Source: Arcicella rosea
Lineage (GTDB): Bacteria; Bacteroidota; Bacteroidia; Cytophagales; Spirosomataceae
DNA length: 64,000 nucleotides
Assembly (NCBI RefSeq): GCF_040543805.1
Contig: NZ_JBEUMS010000007.1
Span: forward strand, 186,001 to 250,000
Direction: 5' to 3'
Part shown: piece by piece, positions 1 to 8,085 of the stretch
Layout of the letters: every line of letters starts with the position of its first letter
Position numbering within the stretch: the stretch's first letter is position 1
Made by a program: the position numbers and the translations under genes
Notes under the pieces: model-generated
What the model was told of the DNA's origin: nothing
The model's input: the letters and a program-made list of their open reading frames with translations, nothing else
Database searches by the model: none

Positions 1-812
1 TTCCATTAATTACAAATAGTTTATATGGGAATCCAAGACAAATAAAAAGATTTCTAAATACATATACTCTTAGAAAAAGATTAGCTGGTGTAGCAGTATT
101 AAAGGATTTTAATGATTCGGTTTTAGCAAAACTTATGATATTAGAATACTCTGAATTAAAGCTATTTAGGGAATTATTTGAACTACAAAGTAATCAGGAT
201 GGTTTCCCATCATTAATAAAAGAAATTGAAAAAATATGTGTAGGTAAATTATTAGATGATGCTCATAAAGATTTAGAAAATAGTGATTTTAGGGAATGGG
301 CTAAACCTAAACTAATAAAATGGATACAAAGTGAGCCAAAATTATCTTCTGTTGATTTAAGAGATTATTTTTGGATTTCAAGAGATAAAATATCTACTTC
401 CATATTAGCTTCCAGTTTAATACCTCCTATTGTCAAAGCTTTGTTCAATGAATTAGAAAAAGAAATACCTGCAACTGCAACACGTAAAATAATAAAAGAA
501 AAATTTATAGCTTTTACTGAAATTGAAAAAAACTCTTTTTTTCAAATGTTAAGCTCCTCTCTAAAACAAAATCCTAAACAAAAAAGGTATTATGAAATTT
601 TTAATTACATGATTGAAGAAAAAATAGAAAATAGTGCTTACCAATATATTGAAGTACTTAAAGTAATACGAGAGTCTGACATAGATCCATCAATTGCTCA
701 TCGATTAAGTAGTTACAAATCAGAGCCAACTCTTAGTGACTTCCTAAATGATTACTTTAAGAATTCAAATAGTAAACCCGCTAAAGCTTTTAACTTAAAA
801 AATAACAAATAA
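1..812 (+). CDS. qatA: QatA-like KAP P-loop ATPase, C-terminal part (left edge cuts the gene)
   Basis: The reading frame is open from base 3 to the stop at 810-812, so at least 269 residues are present and the N-terminus with the Walker motifs lies outside the window. The visible part begins PLITNSLYGNPRQIKRFLN, which resembles the C-terminal end of the NTPase core in KAP-family P-loop ATPases. The rest is a helical, Lys/Glu-rich tail. In Qat systems QatA is the large KAP ATPase encoded first. Here it is followed by qatB, whose ATG overlaps this stop by one base, then qatC and qatD. Identification rests mainly on this gene order plus the KAP-like motif. An internal ATG at 135 is not the real start, because coding sequence clearly continues upstream of it. 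A+T content is high, like the rest of the operon. Confidence 0.8.
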   Translation, partial: PLITNSLYGNPRQIKRFLNTYTLRKRLAGVAVLKDFNDSVLAKLMILEYSELKLFRELFELQSNQDGFPSLIKEIEKICVGKLLDDAHKDLENSDFREWAKPKLIKWIQSEPKLSSVDLRDYFWISRDKISTSILASSLIPPIVKALFNELEKEIPATATRKIIKEKFIAFTEIEKNSFFQMLSSSLKQNPKQKRYYEIFNYMIEEKIENSAYQYIEVLKVIRESDIDPSIAHRLSSYKSEPTLSDFLNDYFKNSNSKPAKAFNLKNNK

Positions 813-1549
813 TGGGAACATCAAAATCATTCTCTGATACCAAACATTCAATGATTCCTAATTGGAGAAATTTAAGTGCCTCGTTAACATCCAATTGTAA
901 TTCAACTACACTTACAAATGATAAATTGACAATCATAATGAAAAATTATGTTTTTACTATTGGCGGGGCAAGTAAAGCTGGTAGAGGTAGTTCTAAAATT
1001 GCTGGAAAGGCAGGTATTAAAACCGCAATAAAACTAAATAGCTTTTTTAGTAACTTTAATGATTCGGGTAATATCAGAGACACCCTTTCCGCTATTGGGT
1101 TAACAGATTTAGATAATAAATCAGTAGGGGATGTAATAAATTTTTTAATTGAATATTGCTCAGGTACAGCTAATACGATAGATGAAAATGCTGCCAAGGA
1201 AGCGTCAAGGAAGTTAATTGAAGAGTTAATTTCTAATGCAAAAGACATCGATGAAGTCGAAAAACTTTTGTCAGATCAATTTGAAATAGGTTCATCTGAA
1301 GAATTAATAATCAGATATTTTGGACACTATATTAATGAACATTTATCAAGGTGGTTTTATGATCATTTAATTAAAAATAAAAACGAAAGAGATTGTAACA
1401 CTCTTTTTAAGCAAATTAAAGACTTTATTTTTGAAAGAATTAATGTTATGCAAAAAACAAATCCGTTACATAAAATTGATTGGAGTTCAAATGAAGCTCA
1501 AGGATTAATTAAGAATATTCAACAAGATGTTTTAACCGTATTTGAATAA
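812..1549 (+). CDS. qatB: QatB, Qat anti-phage system protein
   Basis: This 245-residue protein starts MGTSKS and continues with a short Trp/Asn segment (MIPNWRNLS), then a Gly/Ala/Lys-rich stretch and a mostly helical C-terminal half. A small-residue MGTS start is what I remember for QatB proteins, and it leaves Gly2 exposed once Met is removed. The start at 812 is favoured because its ATG overlaps the qatA stop by one base (translational coupling) and because later ATGs would remove the MGTS motif. The gene sits between qatA and qatC, with two bases before the qatC ATG. Biochemical function is not evident from the sequence. The QueC-like partner suggests it may be a modification substrate, which is an inference. 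The call depends on position and the N-terminal motif. Confidence 0.78.
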   Translation: MGTSKSFSDTKHSMIPNWRNLSASLTSNCNSTTLTNDKLTIIMKNYVFTIGGASKAGRGSSKIAGKAGIKTAIKLNSFFSNFNDSGNIRDTLSAIGLTDLDNKSVGDVINFLIEYCSGTANTIDENAAKEASRKLIEELISNAKDIDEVEKLLSDQFEIGSSEELIIRYFGHYINEHLSRWFYDHLIKNKNERDCNTLFKQIKDFIFERINVMQKTNPLHKIDWSSNEAQGLIKNIQQDVLTVFE

Positions 1550-1551
1550 AT

Positions 1552-2916
1552 ATGAAAGTTACAATCGGAATAAAAGAAGCAAATAATGGTAAGTTTTCAG
1601 ACTTGACATTATCTTACATTAATAGTAATGGCATTTATAGTGAAGTACCATTATTGATCAATGAATATTCGAGTGTGTTTGATTTCAATGAAGATTTGAC
1701 TTCAATTAAATTTGACTTATTTTTAATATCAACCTTTGTTTATGGGGTTGATAATCTACTAAGTCGTGAAATTTATTCATTTGATGGATGGGCAAGAGAG
1801 ATAGAGGTTGATTTTCCTGTAAATAATTTAACTAAATGGCAAGGTAATGAGCTACTTTTAGCTGAAATATTAAATTTCTTAACAGGTGATTATTGGACTG
1901 TTTCATTTATACAGAACAAAACTATTAATCATTTTTTACCAAGTATAGGAATAAAGACAAATAAAAATTCAATAATTTTTGAAAAAGAAAAAGTAAAATA
2001 TACAAGTCTATTTTCAGGAGGATTAGATTCTTTAATAGGTATTATTGATATTCTTGAAATACTAAAAGATGAAGAAAAAATTTTATTAGTTTCTCATTTC
2101 GATTTTAAATCTTCTGGACCCAATAGTGACCAAAACAAATTATACAAATATTTAAATTGTCAATATCCCAATAAAATTTATTGGGTACAATCAAAAATAG
2201 CACTAGGAAGGAGAGACAATAATTTAAATAAAGTTAGTGTTGAGAGTAATTACAGGAGTCGATCTTTTTTATTTATAGGATTAGGGTGCTTTTTATCTCC
2301 TATAGACGAACTAATAATACCAGAAAATGGAACAATTTCAATTAACTACCCTTTAACTCCTTCAAGAGTTAGTTCTTTAAGTACTAGAACGACCCACCCG
2401 TTTGTTTTAAATAAAGTTCAAGAACTTCTTAACGAATGTGGATTAGATATAAAAATAGATAATCCTTACAAATTTGAAACAAAAGGTAGAATGGTTGCAG
2501 ATTGTAAGAATAAAAATGTTTTGAAAAATATATTTAAAGATTCTGTTTCTTGTGGTAAAAGAGGTAGAAAGCAAAATTGGGAAGAAAAAAAAGGTGTTAA
2601 TCAATGTGGTGTTTGTATGCCTTGTATTTACCGAAGAGCTGCATTAAATAAGGCTAAATTTGATGAAGAAAGATATGGCAATGATATTTTAGGAGCAAAA
2701 TCCCTTAATTCCTTTGTTGATTTACCTTCACTATTTAGCTATCTCAATAAAATTATTTCGTTTGAGCAAATGAAAAGAGATTTAGTTGTAAATGGAAGTA
2801 TAGAATCAAAAGATTTAGATAAATATGCAAAAATGGTATTGGAGTCTAAAGAAGAAATTTTACAGTTGTTTAGAGATAAAGGTAAAGAGTTTGTAAAATC
2901 ACAGTTAAAATTATAA
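1552..2916 (+). CDS. qatC: QatC, QueC-like PP-loop enzyme of the Qat defence system
   Basis: This is a 454-residue protein. A PP-loop ATP-pyrophosphatase motif, SGGLDS, lies at residues 155-160, preceded by about 150 residues that ordinary QueC lacks. A cysteine cluster (Cys334, then CGVCMPC giving Cys352, 355 and 358) matches the zinc site of QueC, the 7-cyano-7-deazaguanine synthase. Known QueC is about 220-230 residues and works in queuosine biosynthesis. The extra N-terminal domain, the qat neighbours and the absence of queC/D/E partners place this in the Qat family. ATP-dependent chemistry on a carboxylate is the family expectation. The true substrate cannot be read from the sequence. 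Its stop overlaps the qatD ATG by one base. All catalytic-looking motifs are intact. Confidence 0.88.
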   Translation: MKVTIGIKEANNGKFSDLTLSYINSNGIYSEVPLLINEYSSVFDFNEDLTSIKFDLFLISTFVYGVDNLLSREIYSFDGWAREIEVDFPVNNLTKWQGNELLLAEILNFLTGDYWTVSFIQNKTINHFLPSIGIKTNKNSIIFEKEKVKYTSLFSGGLDSLIGIIDILEILKDEEKILLVSHFDFKSSGPNSDQNKLYKYLNCQYPNKIYWVQSKIALGRRDNNLNKVSVESNYRSRSFLFIGLGCFLSPIDELIIPENGTISINYPLTPSRVSSLSTRTTHPFVLNKVQELLNECGLDIKIDNPYKFETKGRMVADCKNKNVLKNIFKDSVSCGKRGRKQNWEEKKGVNQCGVCMPCIYRRAALNKAKFDEERYGNDILGAKSLNSFVDLPSLFSYLNKIISFEQMKRDLVVNGSIESKDLDKYAKMVLESKEEILQLFRDKGKEFVKSQLKL

Positions 2917-3647
2917 TGATAATAGATACTCATTGTCACATAGACTTGTATTCCAATCCTCATTTAATAGCTAATGAATGTGAAAAAGAAGGTATAATTG
3001 TAATAGGAATGACAAATTTACCTAGTCATTTTGAAATGGGTTTTCCTCATTTATTATCATTTAAAAAAGTGAGATTAGCTCTTGGTTTACATCCTTTGTA
3101 TGCTGAAAATCATTTAAAAGAATATGGTCGCTTCATGAAAAATTTAGAAAAAACTTCTTACATCGGAGAAGTTGGATTAGACTTTTCAAAAGAAGGCATT
3201 GCTACTAAAGAAATTCAAATTGAAAGTTTTAATTTTATTTTAAATGCGGTAACAGATAAAAAAAAGGTATTAAGCATTCATTCAAGGCAAGCTGAAAAGG
3301 AAACATTAGAACTTCTGATTAAATATAATATTAGTAATGCAATATTTCATTGGTATTCAGGTTCTGTAAAATTGATTGATAAAATCATTGATTCAGGGTA
3401 TTATTTCTCTATCAATCCAGCAATGATAGGGTCAAAATCAGGTCAAGCTATAATCAAAGCAATACCTAAAGAGAATGTACTAACTGAAAGTGATGGTCCA
3501 TTTATAGAAGTGCAAAAAAGAGTAGTACATTCAAATGATATAAAATACGTGATTGATTATTTATCCAAATTATGGAATGTTAGTTATGAAGAAACAGAAA
3601 CTATTATTTATCGAAATTTTAGAAGAATAATAGATAAATTACGATAG
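2916..3647 (+). CDS. qatD: QatD, TatD-family metal-dependent hydrolase
   Basis: This is a 243-residue TatD-type TIM-barrel nuclease. Metal-ligand motifs are complete: HCH at residues 6-8 in the opening strand, Glu85 in GEVGLDF, His122 in SIHSR, His145 in FHWYSG, and Asp193 in TESDGP. TatD enzymes are Mg-dependent 3'-5' exonucleases. In Qat systems the TatD-like protein is the fourth component. The ATG overlaps the qatC stop by one base, so the four genes look like one translationally coupled operon. A housekeeping tatD would not normally sit in this context. No gene follows for 840 bases, and no clear strong terminator lies immediately after the stop, although a small hairpin is at 3693-3712. 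Confidence 0.88.
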   Translation: MIIDTHCHIDLYSNPHLIANECEKEGIIVIGMTNLPSHFEMGFPHLLSFKKVRLALGLHPLYAENHLKEYGRFMKNLEKTSYIGEVGLDFSKEGIATKEIQIESFNFILNAVTDKKKVLSIHSRQAEKETLELLIKYNISNAIFHWYSGSVKLIDKIIDSGYYFSINPAMIGSKSGQAIIKAIPKENVLTESDGPFIEVQKRVVHSNDIKYVIDYLSKLWNVSYEETETIIYRNFRRIIDKLR

Positions 3648-3844
3648 GAATCATCTAAATAAACGATTCTTAATTAATTCAAAGTTATTTGTTAGACCCG
3701 CTTCGGGGTCTAATTGTGATTATTGTTTTTTCTTACTTTCTATTCAAGTTTAATCGCTTTAGGATTGGAGGATAAACTAAGAATATAGATTAGCAATAAG
3801 GTGTTAAATTCTATTAAAAGTAAATCTTGCGACAGCAATTGTTC

Positions 3845-3945
3845 GAAATTCCGCTGTTTGAGCGGAGCGAGGCGGTTCGCCGCTGCGATTCGGAATTTCT
3901 TGACTTTCTTTTGTTACTTTTCTTGTGTCAAGACAAGAAAAGTAA
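3845..3945 (+). repeat. Dispersed two-hairpin repeat, copy 1
   Basis: The first hairpin has arms gaaattccg (3845-3853) and cggaatttc (3891-3899) enclosing ctgtttgagcggagcgag. The second has 13-base arms, ttacttttcttgt and acaagaaaagtaa (3914-3945). The same arrangement recurs at 7455-7532 and, reversed, at 21828-21911. This copy has a longer first loop with extra gcggttcgccgc sequence. Confidence 0.75.
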
Positions 3946-4231
3946 GGTCTAAGAATGTGGAATAAATATTTTGATACAAATAATTGGAAAAGATATTCTG
4001 TTAGATTAGACCCACTTCGGGGTCTGATTTGTGGTGTAGATTTAATTTTTTGCTATAAACATATCATCCCTTCGGGATTTTAAATTAAAGAGCAATTATT
4101 TGGGATTGAGATTTGCTGAGAAGATTTAATTTATTATTGTAATCCTTTCATTCCTTCGGAATAGGGAAATGAAAACATAAAAGAAAGTATTATTTATTGT
4201 AAACATGAATCATCCCGAATTTTAAAATTAC

Positions 4232-4269
4232 AAAAAAGCGGTCGAAAAACTAATTTTGACCGCTTTTTT
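4232..4269. terminator. Bidirectional terminator-like hairpin
   Basis: The arms aaaaaagcggtc (4232-4243) and gaccgctttttt (4258-4269) pair perfectly and carry A/T runs on both sides, as in bidirectional Rho-independent terminators. A nearly identical hairpin lies at 7402-7438. It could end transcription from qatD, or from the opposite-strand S10 gene. Confidence 0.6.
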
Positions 4270-4280
4270 GTTTGATTATA

Positions 4281-4426
4281 GTTCCGTTAGGAACACTATA
4301 TCGGTAGATATATCTTGTTTTAACTCCTTCAAGCCCCATCGGGGCGAAATATCCCGCCCCGATGGGGCTTGAAGGAGATGTTTTACCATAAATGCTTCTA
4401 CTACCGATATTTCGCCTCTCCGAGGC
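4281..4426. repeat. Composite palindromic element bounded by tatcggtag / ctaccgata
   Basis: The block starts with the palindrome gttccgttaggaac (4281-4294) and tatcggtag (4299-4307). It then has a perfect inverted repeat with 22-base arms (4324-4345 and 4356-4377) around a ten-base loop. It ends with ctaccgata (4401-4409) and the palindrome gcctctccgaggc (4414-4426). The outer tatcggtag/ctaccgata pair is itself inverted, as expected of a small mobile or REP-like element. A ctaccgata fragment recurs at 21701-21709. No coding capacity is present. Confidence 0.65.
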
Positions 4427-4488
4427 TATTTTGTTTTAATTTTATATAAGTCTCTATTCGTAAGAAAAATTCAGAATGACTCATGTTT

Positions 4489-5991
4489 TTACTTTAAAGT
4501 CTCTTCATAAAACTCATCGGCTTCTTTTTTGAGTTTAATCAAGGAAGCTTTATGAATATACATCATGTGTCCAGATTCAAAGTAAGTAAACTTAACGTTT
4601 TTACGTTGTTCTGGTCGCAATCCCATGTGTGAAACTACATATTCTGCCGCAAAATATGGCGTTGCTAAATCGTAATAAGCCGAAGGAATCCATACTTTTA
4701 AATAAGGATTTTTTGCCATCGCTTGTCTTAATGTTTCTGCTACATTCAAGTACTTGTTTTGTACATTATTATAATTCCAAGGCTGTACACGTCCCGTCAA
4801 CATCAAATAAGGCAAATCGTTTTCATACTTCAAATCCTGACGTAAATAGTTATTAACCGTCGTAGAATAAGGGCCAGAGATGGTAGCATCTAAACTTGGG
4901 TCGAATTCATAGCGTTCACCAACATTATCAAAGTCAATACCCGTAAAACGACCGTCTAAACGTCCCGCAGTTTTGCCTTCATCACGTAATAATTCCTTTG
5001 TGAATCGACTAATTTCAATACGAAGATTAGCATTTTTAATAAAGGTTTCTGAAATACCCGTAAGTTTACTTAGTTTTTGTACAATCTTTTGTTTTTCGTC
5101 TTCTGGTAGCAAATCACCTTTCATTAAAGCGGTAGCATATTCATTTAAAGCAAAATGTTCTGCCTCACGCAAAGTTTTTTGTAAGTCACCTTGATATTCT
5201 TTAGCGATTTTCTTGTGATACCAAGCCATTGCGGTATAAGTAGGTACATAAAGAATGTTGGGTAAGTCGTTTCCTTTATCGAAAAGAATAGTTTGGAAAT
5301 TCAATACCGAAGAAATCAAAGAAATACCATTGATATACATATTGAATTTATCTTGTAAGTAACCCGAAAGTCCCGCAGAGCGAGTAGTACCATAACTTTC
5401 GCCTGCTAAAAACTTTGGAGATGACCAACGACCGTTCTTTACAGTATATAATCTAATGAATTCACCGACAGATTCAATGTCTTCTACATATCCTAAAAAC
5501 TGTTTTGGGTCTTCGCCTTGCACCGCACGGCTATAACCCGTATTAATTGGGTCGATAAAGACTAAATCGGTTTTATCTAACCAAGAATATTCGTTATTAA
5601 TGTATTTATAAGGAGGAGCTAAAGCATCACCTTTGTCGGACATTAAGATTCTTTTAGGACCAATTGCTCCCATGTGCAACCAAACCGAAGCAGAACCCGG
5701 CCCACCATTGAAAGTATAAGTAATAGGTCGTTTAGTGATGTCAGTAACACCATCTTTGGTATAAGCAATAAAGAATACATTGCCTTTAGCTTTGCCAGCT
5801 TCATCTTTTAAAACCATATAGCCAGTGGTGGCAGTATATGAAATAGCTTGACCGTTAATAATAGTTTGATGTTTTGTAACAACTGGAGCAGGAGGAGGGA
5901 GAACAGGAGTATTAAGTTTTGATTCAGTCTTTTCTTGGGCAAAAGAACTGATAGAACAGAGCATTAATAAAAGTAAGAAATGTTTTTTCAT
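4489..5991 (-). CDS. Secreted S10 family serine carboxypeptidase-like peptidase
   Basis: The 500-residue product begins with a typical signal peptide (MKKHFLLLLMLCSISSFAQ), so it is exported. The S10 alpha/beta-hydrolase signature is complete: NGGPGS at 95-100 forms the oxyanion region, the nucleophile Ser199 is in GESYG, Asp441 is in YYDLATP, and His475 is in ESGHMMY. S10 enzymes remove C-terminal residues from peptides at acidic pH. In Bacteroidota they are periplasmic or outer-membrane-associated and probably help use peptides. The neighbour on the other side (aminotransferase) is divergent, so the gene is probably monocistronic. The exact substrate is unknown. Confidence 0.9.
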   Translation of the reverse strand: MKKHFLLLLMLCSISSFAQEKTESKLNTPVLPPPAPVVTKHQTIINGQAISYTATTGYMVLKDEAGKAKGNVFFIAYTKDGVTDITKRPITYTFNGGPGSASVWLHMGAIGPKRILMSDKGDALAPPYKYINNEYSWLDKTDLVFIDPINTGYSRAVQGEDPKQFLGYVEDIESVGEFIRLYTVKNGRWSSPKFLAGESYGTTRSAGLSGYLQDKFNMYINGISLISSVLNFQTILFDKGNDLPNILYVPTYTAMAWYHKKIAKEYQGDLQKTLREAEHFALNEYATALMKGDLLPEDEKQKIVQKLSKLTGISETFIKNANLRIEISRFTKELLRDEGKTAGRLDGRFTGIDFDNVGERYEFDPSLDATISGPYSTTVNNYLRQDLKYENDLPYLMLTGRVQPWNYNNVQNKYLNVAETLRQAMAKNPYLKVWIPSAYYDLATPYFAAEYVVSHMGLRPEQRKNVKFTYFESGHMMYIHKASLIKLKKEADEFYEETLK

Positions 5992-6052
5992 TGATTTATT
6001 AGTTAAATGATGATGAATGAATTGTAATTTTGTGTTTACTGAAATCTAAAAT

Positions 6053-6087
6053 CTCATAGCTCAAGGCTTATTGCTTAAAGCTATGAG
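6053..6087. other. Inverted repeat in the divergent intergenic region
   Basis: The arms ctcatagct (6053-6061) and agctatgag (6079-6087) flank a 17-base loop between the divergent S10 and aminotransferase genes. There is no T-run, so it is not an obvious terminator. It could be a 5'-UTR hairpin or regulatory site. Confidence 0.4.
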
Positions 6088-6115
6088 AAGCTAATATCAA
6101 TTAAATTACAAAAAC

Positions 6116-7309
6116 TTGATTACACATAGAGAATTATTCTTAAAAAATGTTGCCCAAACTTCTGATTTCCCATTGGCTTTGGAAATTGAGAAAGCAGAAG
6201 GCATTTATATGTACGGAAAAGATGGAAAGCAATACATGGATTTGATTTCAGGTATTGGTGTTTCGAATGTGGGGCATCGTCATCCAAAAGTAGTTGAAGC
6301 GATTAAAAATCAAGTAGATAAGTACTTGCATTTAATGGTTTATGGCGAATATGTTCAAAGTCCACAAGTAGAATTGGCGGAGGCTTTGGTAAAAACGCTT
6401 ATTCCAAAAGTGGAAAACATGAAGCCTTTGGATAATGTTTACTTTACGAACTCAGGAACTGAAGCCGTGGAAGGAGCAATGAAATTAGCGAAACGTTATA
6501 CTGGTCGTCAGGAAATCATTTCTTGTTTTAATGCTTATCATGGAGCAACACAGGGAGCTTTATCATTGTCTGGAAGTGAGAATTTTAAAAGAAATTTTCG
6601 TCCACTGTTGCCAGAAATTAGAAATATTCGTCATGGAGTAATAGAAGATATAGGATTCATTACTGAAAAAACGGCAGCGATTATTATAGAAATCGTTGGG
6701 GGAGAAGCAGGAGTAAGAATTCCAAGCAAAGACTATTTCTTGGCTTTAAGAAAACGCTGTGACGAAACCAAAACGTTGTTGATTGTAGATGAAATTCAAA
6801 GTGGATTTGGTAGAACTGGCACTTTCTGGGCTTTTGAACAATTTGGCATTTATCCAGATGTCTTATTATGTGCTAAAGGAATGGGCGGAGGAATGCCAAT
6901 TGGTGCATTTATTGCAAATCATGAAGTGATGGGTGTATTTAAAAACAATCCAATCTTAGGACATATCACTACTTTCGGTGGACATCCAGTTAGTGCTGCT
7001 GCTTCTTTGGCTACGCTGAAAGTAATTTTAGAAGAAAATATTTTAGCAGAAGTAAAGTCCAAAGCAGAACTGTTTAAATCTTTACTAATTCACGATAAAA
7101 TCAAAGAAGTTAGAAATCAAGGTTTGATGATGGCGGTAGAGTTTGAAGATTTTGATACTTTAAAACCCATTATCGACCGAGCGATTGAAAAAGGTGTTGT
7201 AACAGATTGGTTTTTGTTTTGCGATAATTCGATGAGAATCGCACCGCCTTTGATTATTACAGAAGAAGAAATCAGAAAAGCTTGTGAGGTGATTTTGGAA
7301 AGCGTCTAA
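6116..7309 (+). CDS. Class III PLP-dependent aminotransferase (acetylornithine/ornithine-type)
   Basis: This 397-residue enzyme has the class III aminotransferase layout. The phosphate-binding TNSGTEAVEGA starts at 111, Asp225 in VDEIQSGFG contacts the PLP ring nitrogen, and Lys254 in CAKGMGGGMPIG forms the Schiff base. Such enzymes move an amino group from an omega-amine (ornithine, acetylornithine, GABA, lysine) to 2-oxoglutarate. The substrate cannot be assigned, and no arg genes are adjacent. The start is unusual: no in-frame ATG lies between the upstream stop at 6092-6094 and the coding block, so TTG at 6116 is chosen. It gives MITHRELFLK, which fits the family N-terminus, whereas the next ATG near residue 32 would cut into the fold. 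Confidence 0.85.
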   Translation: MITHRELFLKNVAQTSDFPLALEIEKAEGIYMYGKDGKQYMDLISGIGVSNVGHRHPKVVEAIKNQVDKYLHLMVYGEYVQSPQVELAEALVKTLIPKVENMKPLDNVYFTNSGTEAVEGAMKLAKRYTGRQEIISCFNAYHGATQGALSLSGSENFKRNFRPLLPEIRNIRHGVIEDIGFITEKTAAIIIEIVGGEAGVRIPSKDYFLALRKRCDETKTLLIVDEIQSGFGRTGTFWAFEQFGIYPDVLLCAKGMGGGMPIGAFIANHEVMGVFKNNPILGHITTFGGHPVSAAASLATLKVILEENILAEVKSKAELFKSLLIHDKIKEVRNQGLMMAVEFEDFDTLKPIIDRAIEKGVVTDWFLFCDNSMRIAPPLIITEEEIRKACEVILESV

Positions 7310-7401
7310 CTTATTTAGTGATTTGTGAATGAGTGAGTTAGTGATTGATTCTCTTTGGAAAATTCAAAAATAAATATTTGTCCTTTTGAATTTAAGTTAA
7401 T

Positions 7402-7438
7402 AAAAAAGCGGTCGAAAATTAATTTCGACCGCTTTTTT
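7402..7438. terminator. Bidirectional terminator after the aminotransferase
   Basis: The 16-base arms aaaaaagcggtcgaaa (7402-7417) and tttcgaccgctttttt (7423-7438) are perfectly complementary around a five-base loop, with T/A runs on both strands. Confidence 0.8.
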
Positions 7439-7454
7439 ATGATTGATGAACAAC

Positions 7455-7532
7455 GAATTCCTACTGTTTGAGCGAAGCGAGTTTAGGAATTCTTGATTTT
7501 TTTGTTACTTTTTGTATCAAGACAAAAAGTAA
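7455..7532 (+). repeat. Dispersed two-hairpin repeat, copy 2
   Basis: The arms gaattccta (7455-7463) and taggaattc (7484-7492) enclose ctgtttgagcgaagcgag. They are followed by a second hairpin, ttactttttgt...acaaaaagtaa (7505-7532). It lies between the aminotransferase terminator and the opposite-strand thioredoxin gene. The 7310-7626 gap otherwise holds only the terminator and A/T-rich sequence with gtgaatgagtgag words near 7324. Confidence 0.8.
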
Positions 7533-7626
7533 GGACGAGAATGAACCCAAAACTTATGAAATCTTCTAAAACTCTTTATGCAGAAGAAAAATTCGAGATG
7601 AATAATGTTTGTTATAATTCAAAAAA

Positions 7627-7950
7627 TTAAGCGTGTTTCAAAAGTGTTTGTGATAAAACAGCTTTTGGAATATTTCCACCTACTAATCTTTCTTTCAATT
7701 CACCATTTTTGAAAATCAATAATGTAGGAATAGAACGAATTCCTAAAGTTGAAGGAACAGTTGAATTAGCATCAACGTCCATTTTAGCAACGATTGCTTG
7801 TCCTTCTACATCACCAGCTAATTCTTCAACAATTGGTCCAATCATTTTACATGGTCCACACCATTCTGCCCAAAAATCCACTAAAACTGGTTTATCTGAA
7901 TTGATTAATTCTTGAAAATTATCATCGGTTGCTACTACGTATTTTCCCAT
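7627..7950 (-). CDS. trxA: Thioredoxin
   Basis: This 107-residue cytoplasmic thioredoxin has the canonical active site WCGPCK (Cys31 and Cys34), the buried Asp in VDFWAEW and the cis-Pro loop SIPTL. It reduces protein disulfides and is recharged by thioredoxin reductase, which is not in this window. There is no signal peptide. The length is that of an ordinary TrxA. A second, variant thioredoxin (WCVPC) is at 40337-40636. The gene is flanked by intergenic repeats and is probably transcribed alone. Confidence 0.95.
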   Translation of the reverse strand: MGKYVVATDDNFQELINSDKPVLVDFWAEWCGPCKMIGPIVEELAGDVEGQAIVAKMDVDANSTVPSTLGIRSIPTLLIFKNGELKERLVGGNIPKAVLSQTLLKHA

Positions 7951-8085
7951 TTTATTTTTTAATTAAGTTAATTTCTTTTTTCAAAGTTAGAACAAAATGT
8001 CGTAATATCTTAGTTCCTGTGTTTTATTGAAACAAGGCAGAATTACAGTTTTGTCTTGATATTCAATTATTTAATACTATAAATT

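Larger units (their letters stand above)
3648..4488. other. 841-base non-coding region rich in palindromes and dispersed repeats
   Basis: No credible gene is present between qatD and the convergent S10 peptidase gene. It holds two copies of a small hairpin (TAGACCC, a six-base loop, GGGTCT; 3693-3712 and 4007-4025) and two more hairpins closed by a C(TTCG)G loop (4068-4080 and about 4152-4164). It also holds one copy of a two-hairpin dispersed repeat (3845-3945), a terminator-like hairpin (4232-4269) and a composite palindrome (4281-4426). The density of palindromes marks the boundary between the defence operon and housekeeping genes. Confidence 0.8.

Noticed and set aside
946..1248. A minus-strand frame inside qatB
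   Set aside because: It is a shadow of the qatB coding frame; the plus-strand frame is supported by gene overlaps on both sides.
1..3647. Type IV CBASS or queuosine synthesis in place of Qat
   Set aside because: No CD-NTase, TGT-like or OGG-like gene is visible, and no queD/E/F follows. The KAP-like and TatD genes fit Qat instead. Only the missing upstream part could change this.
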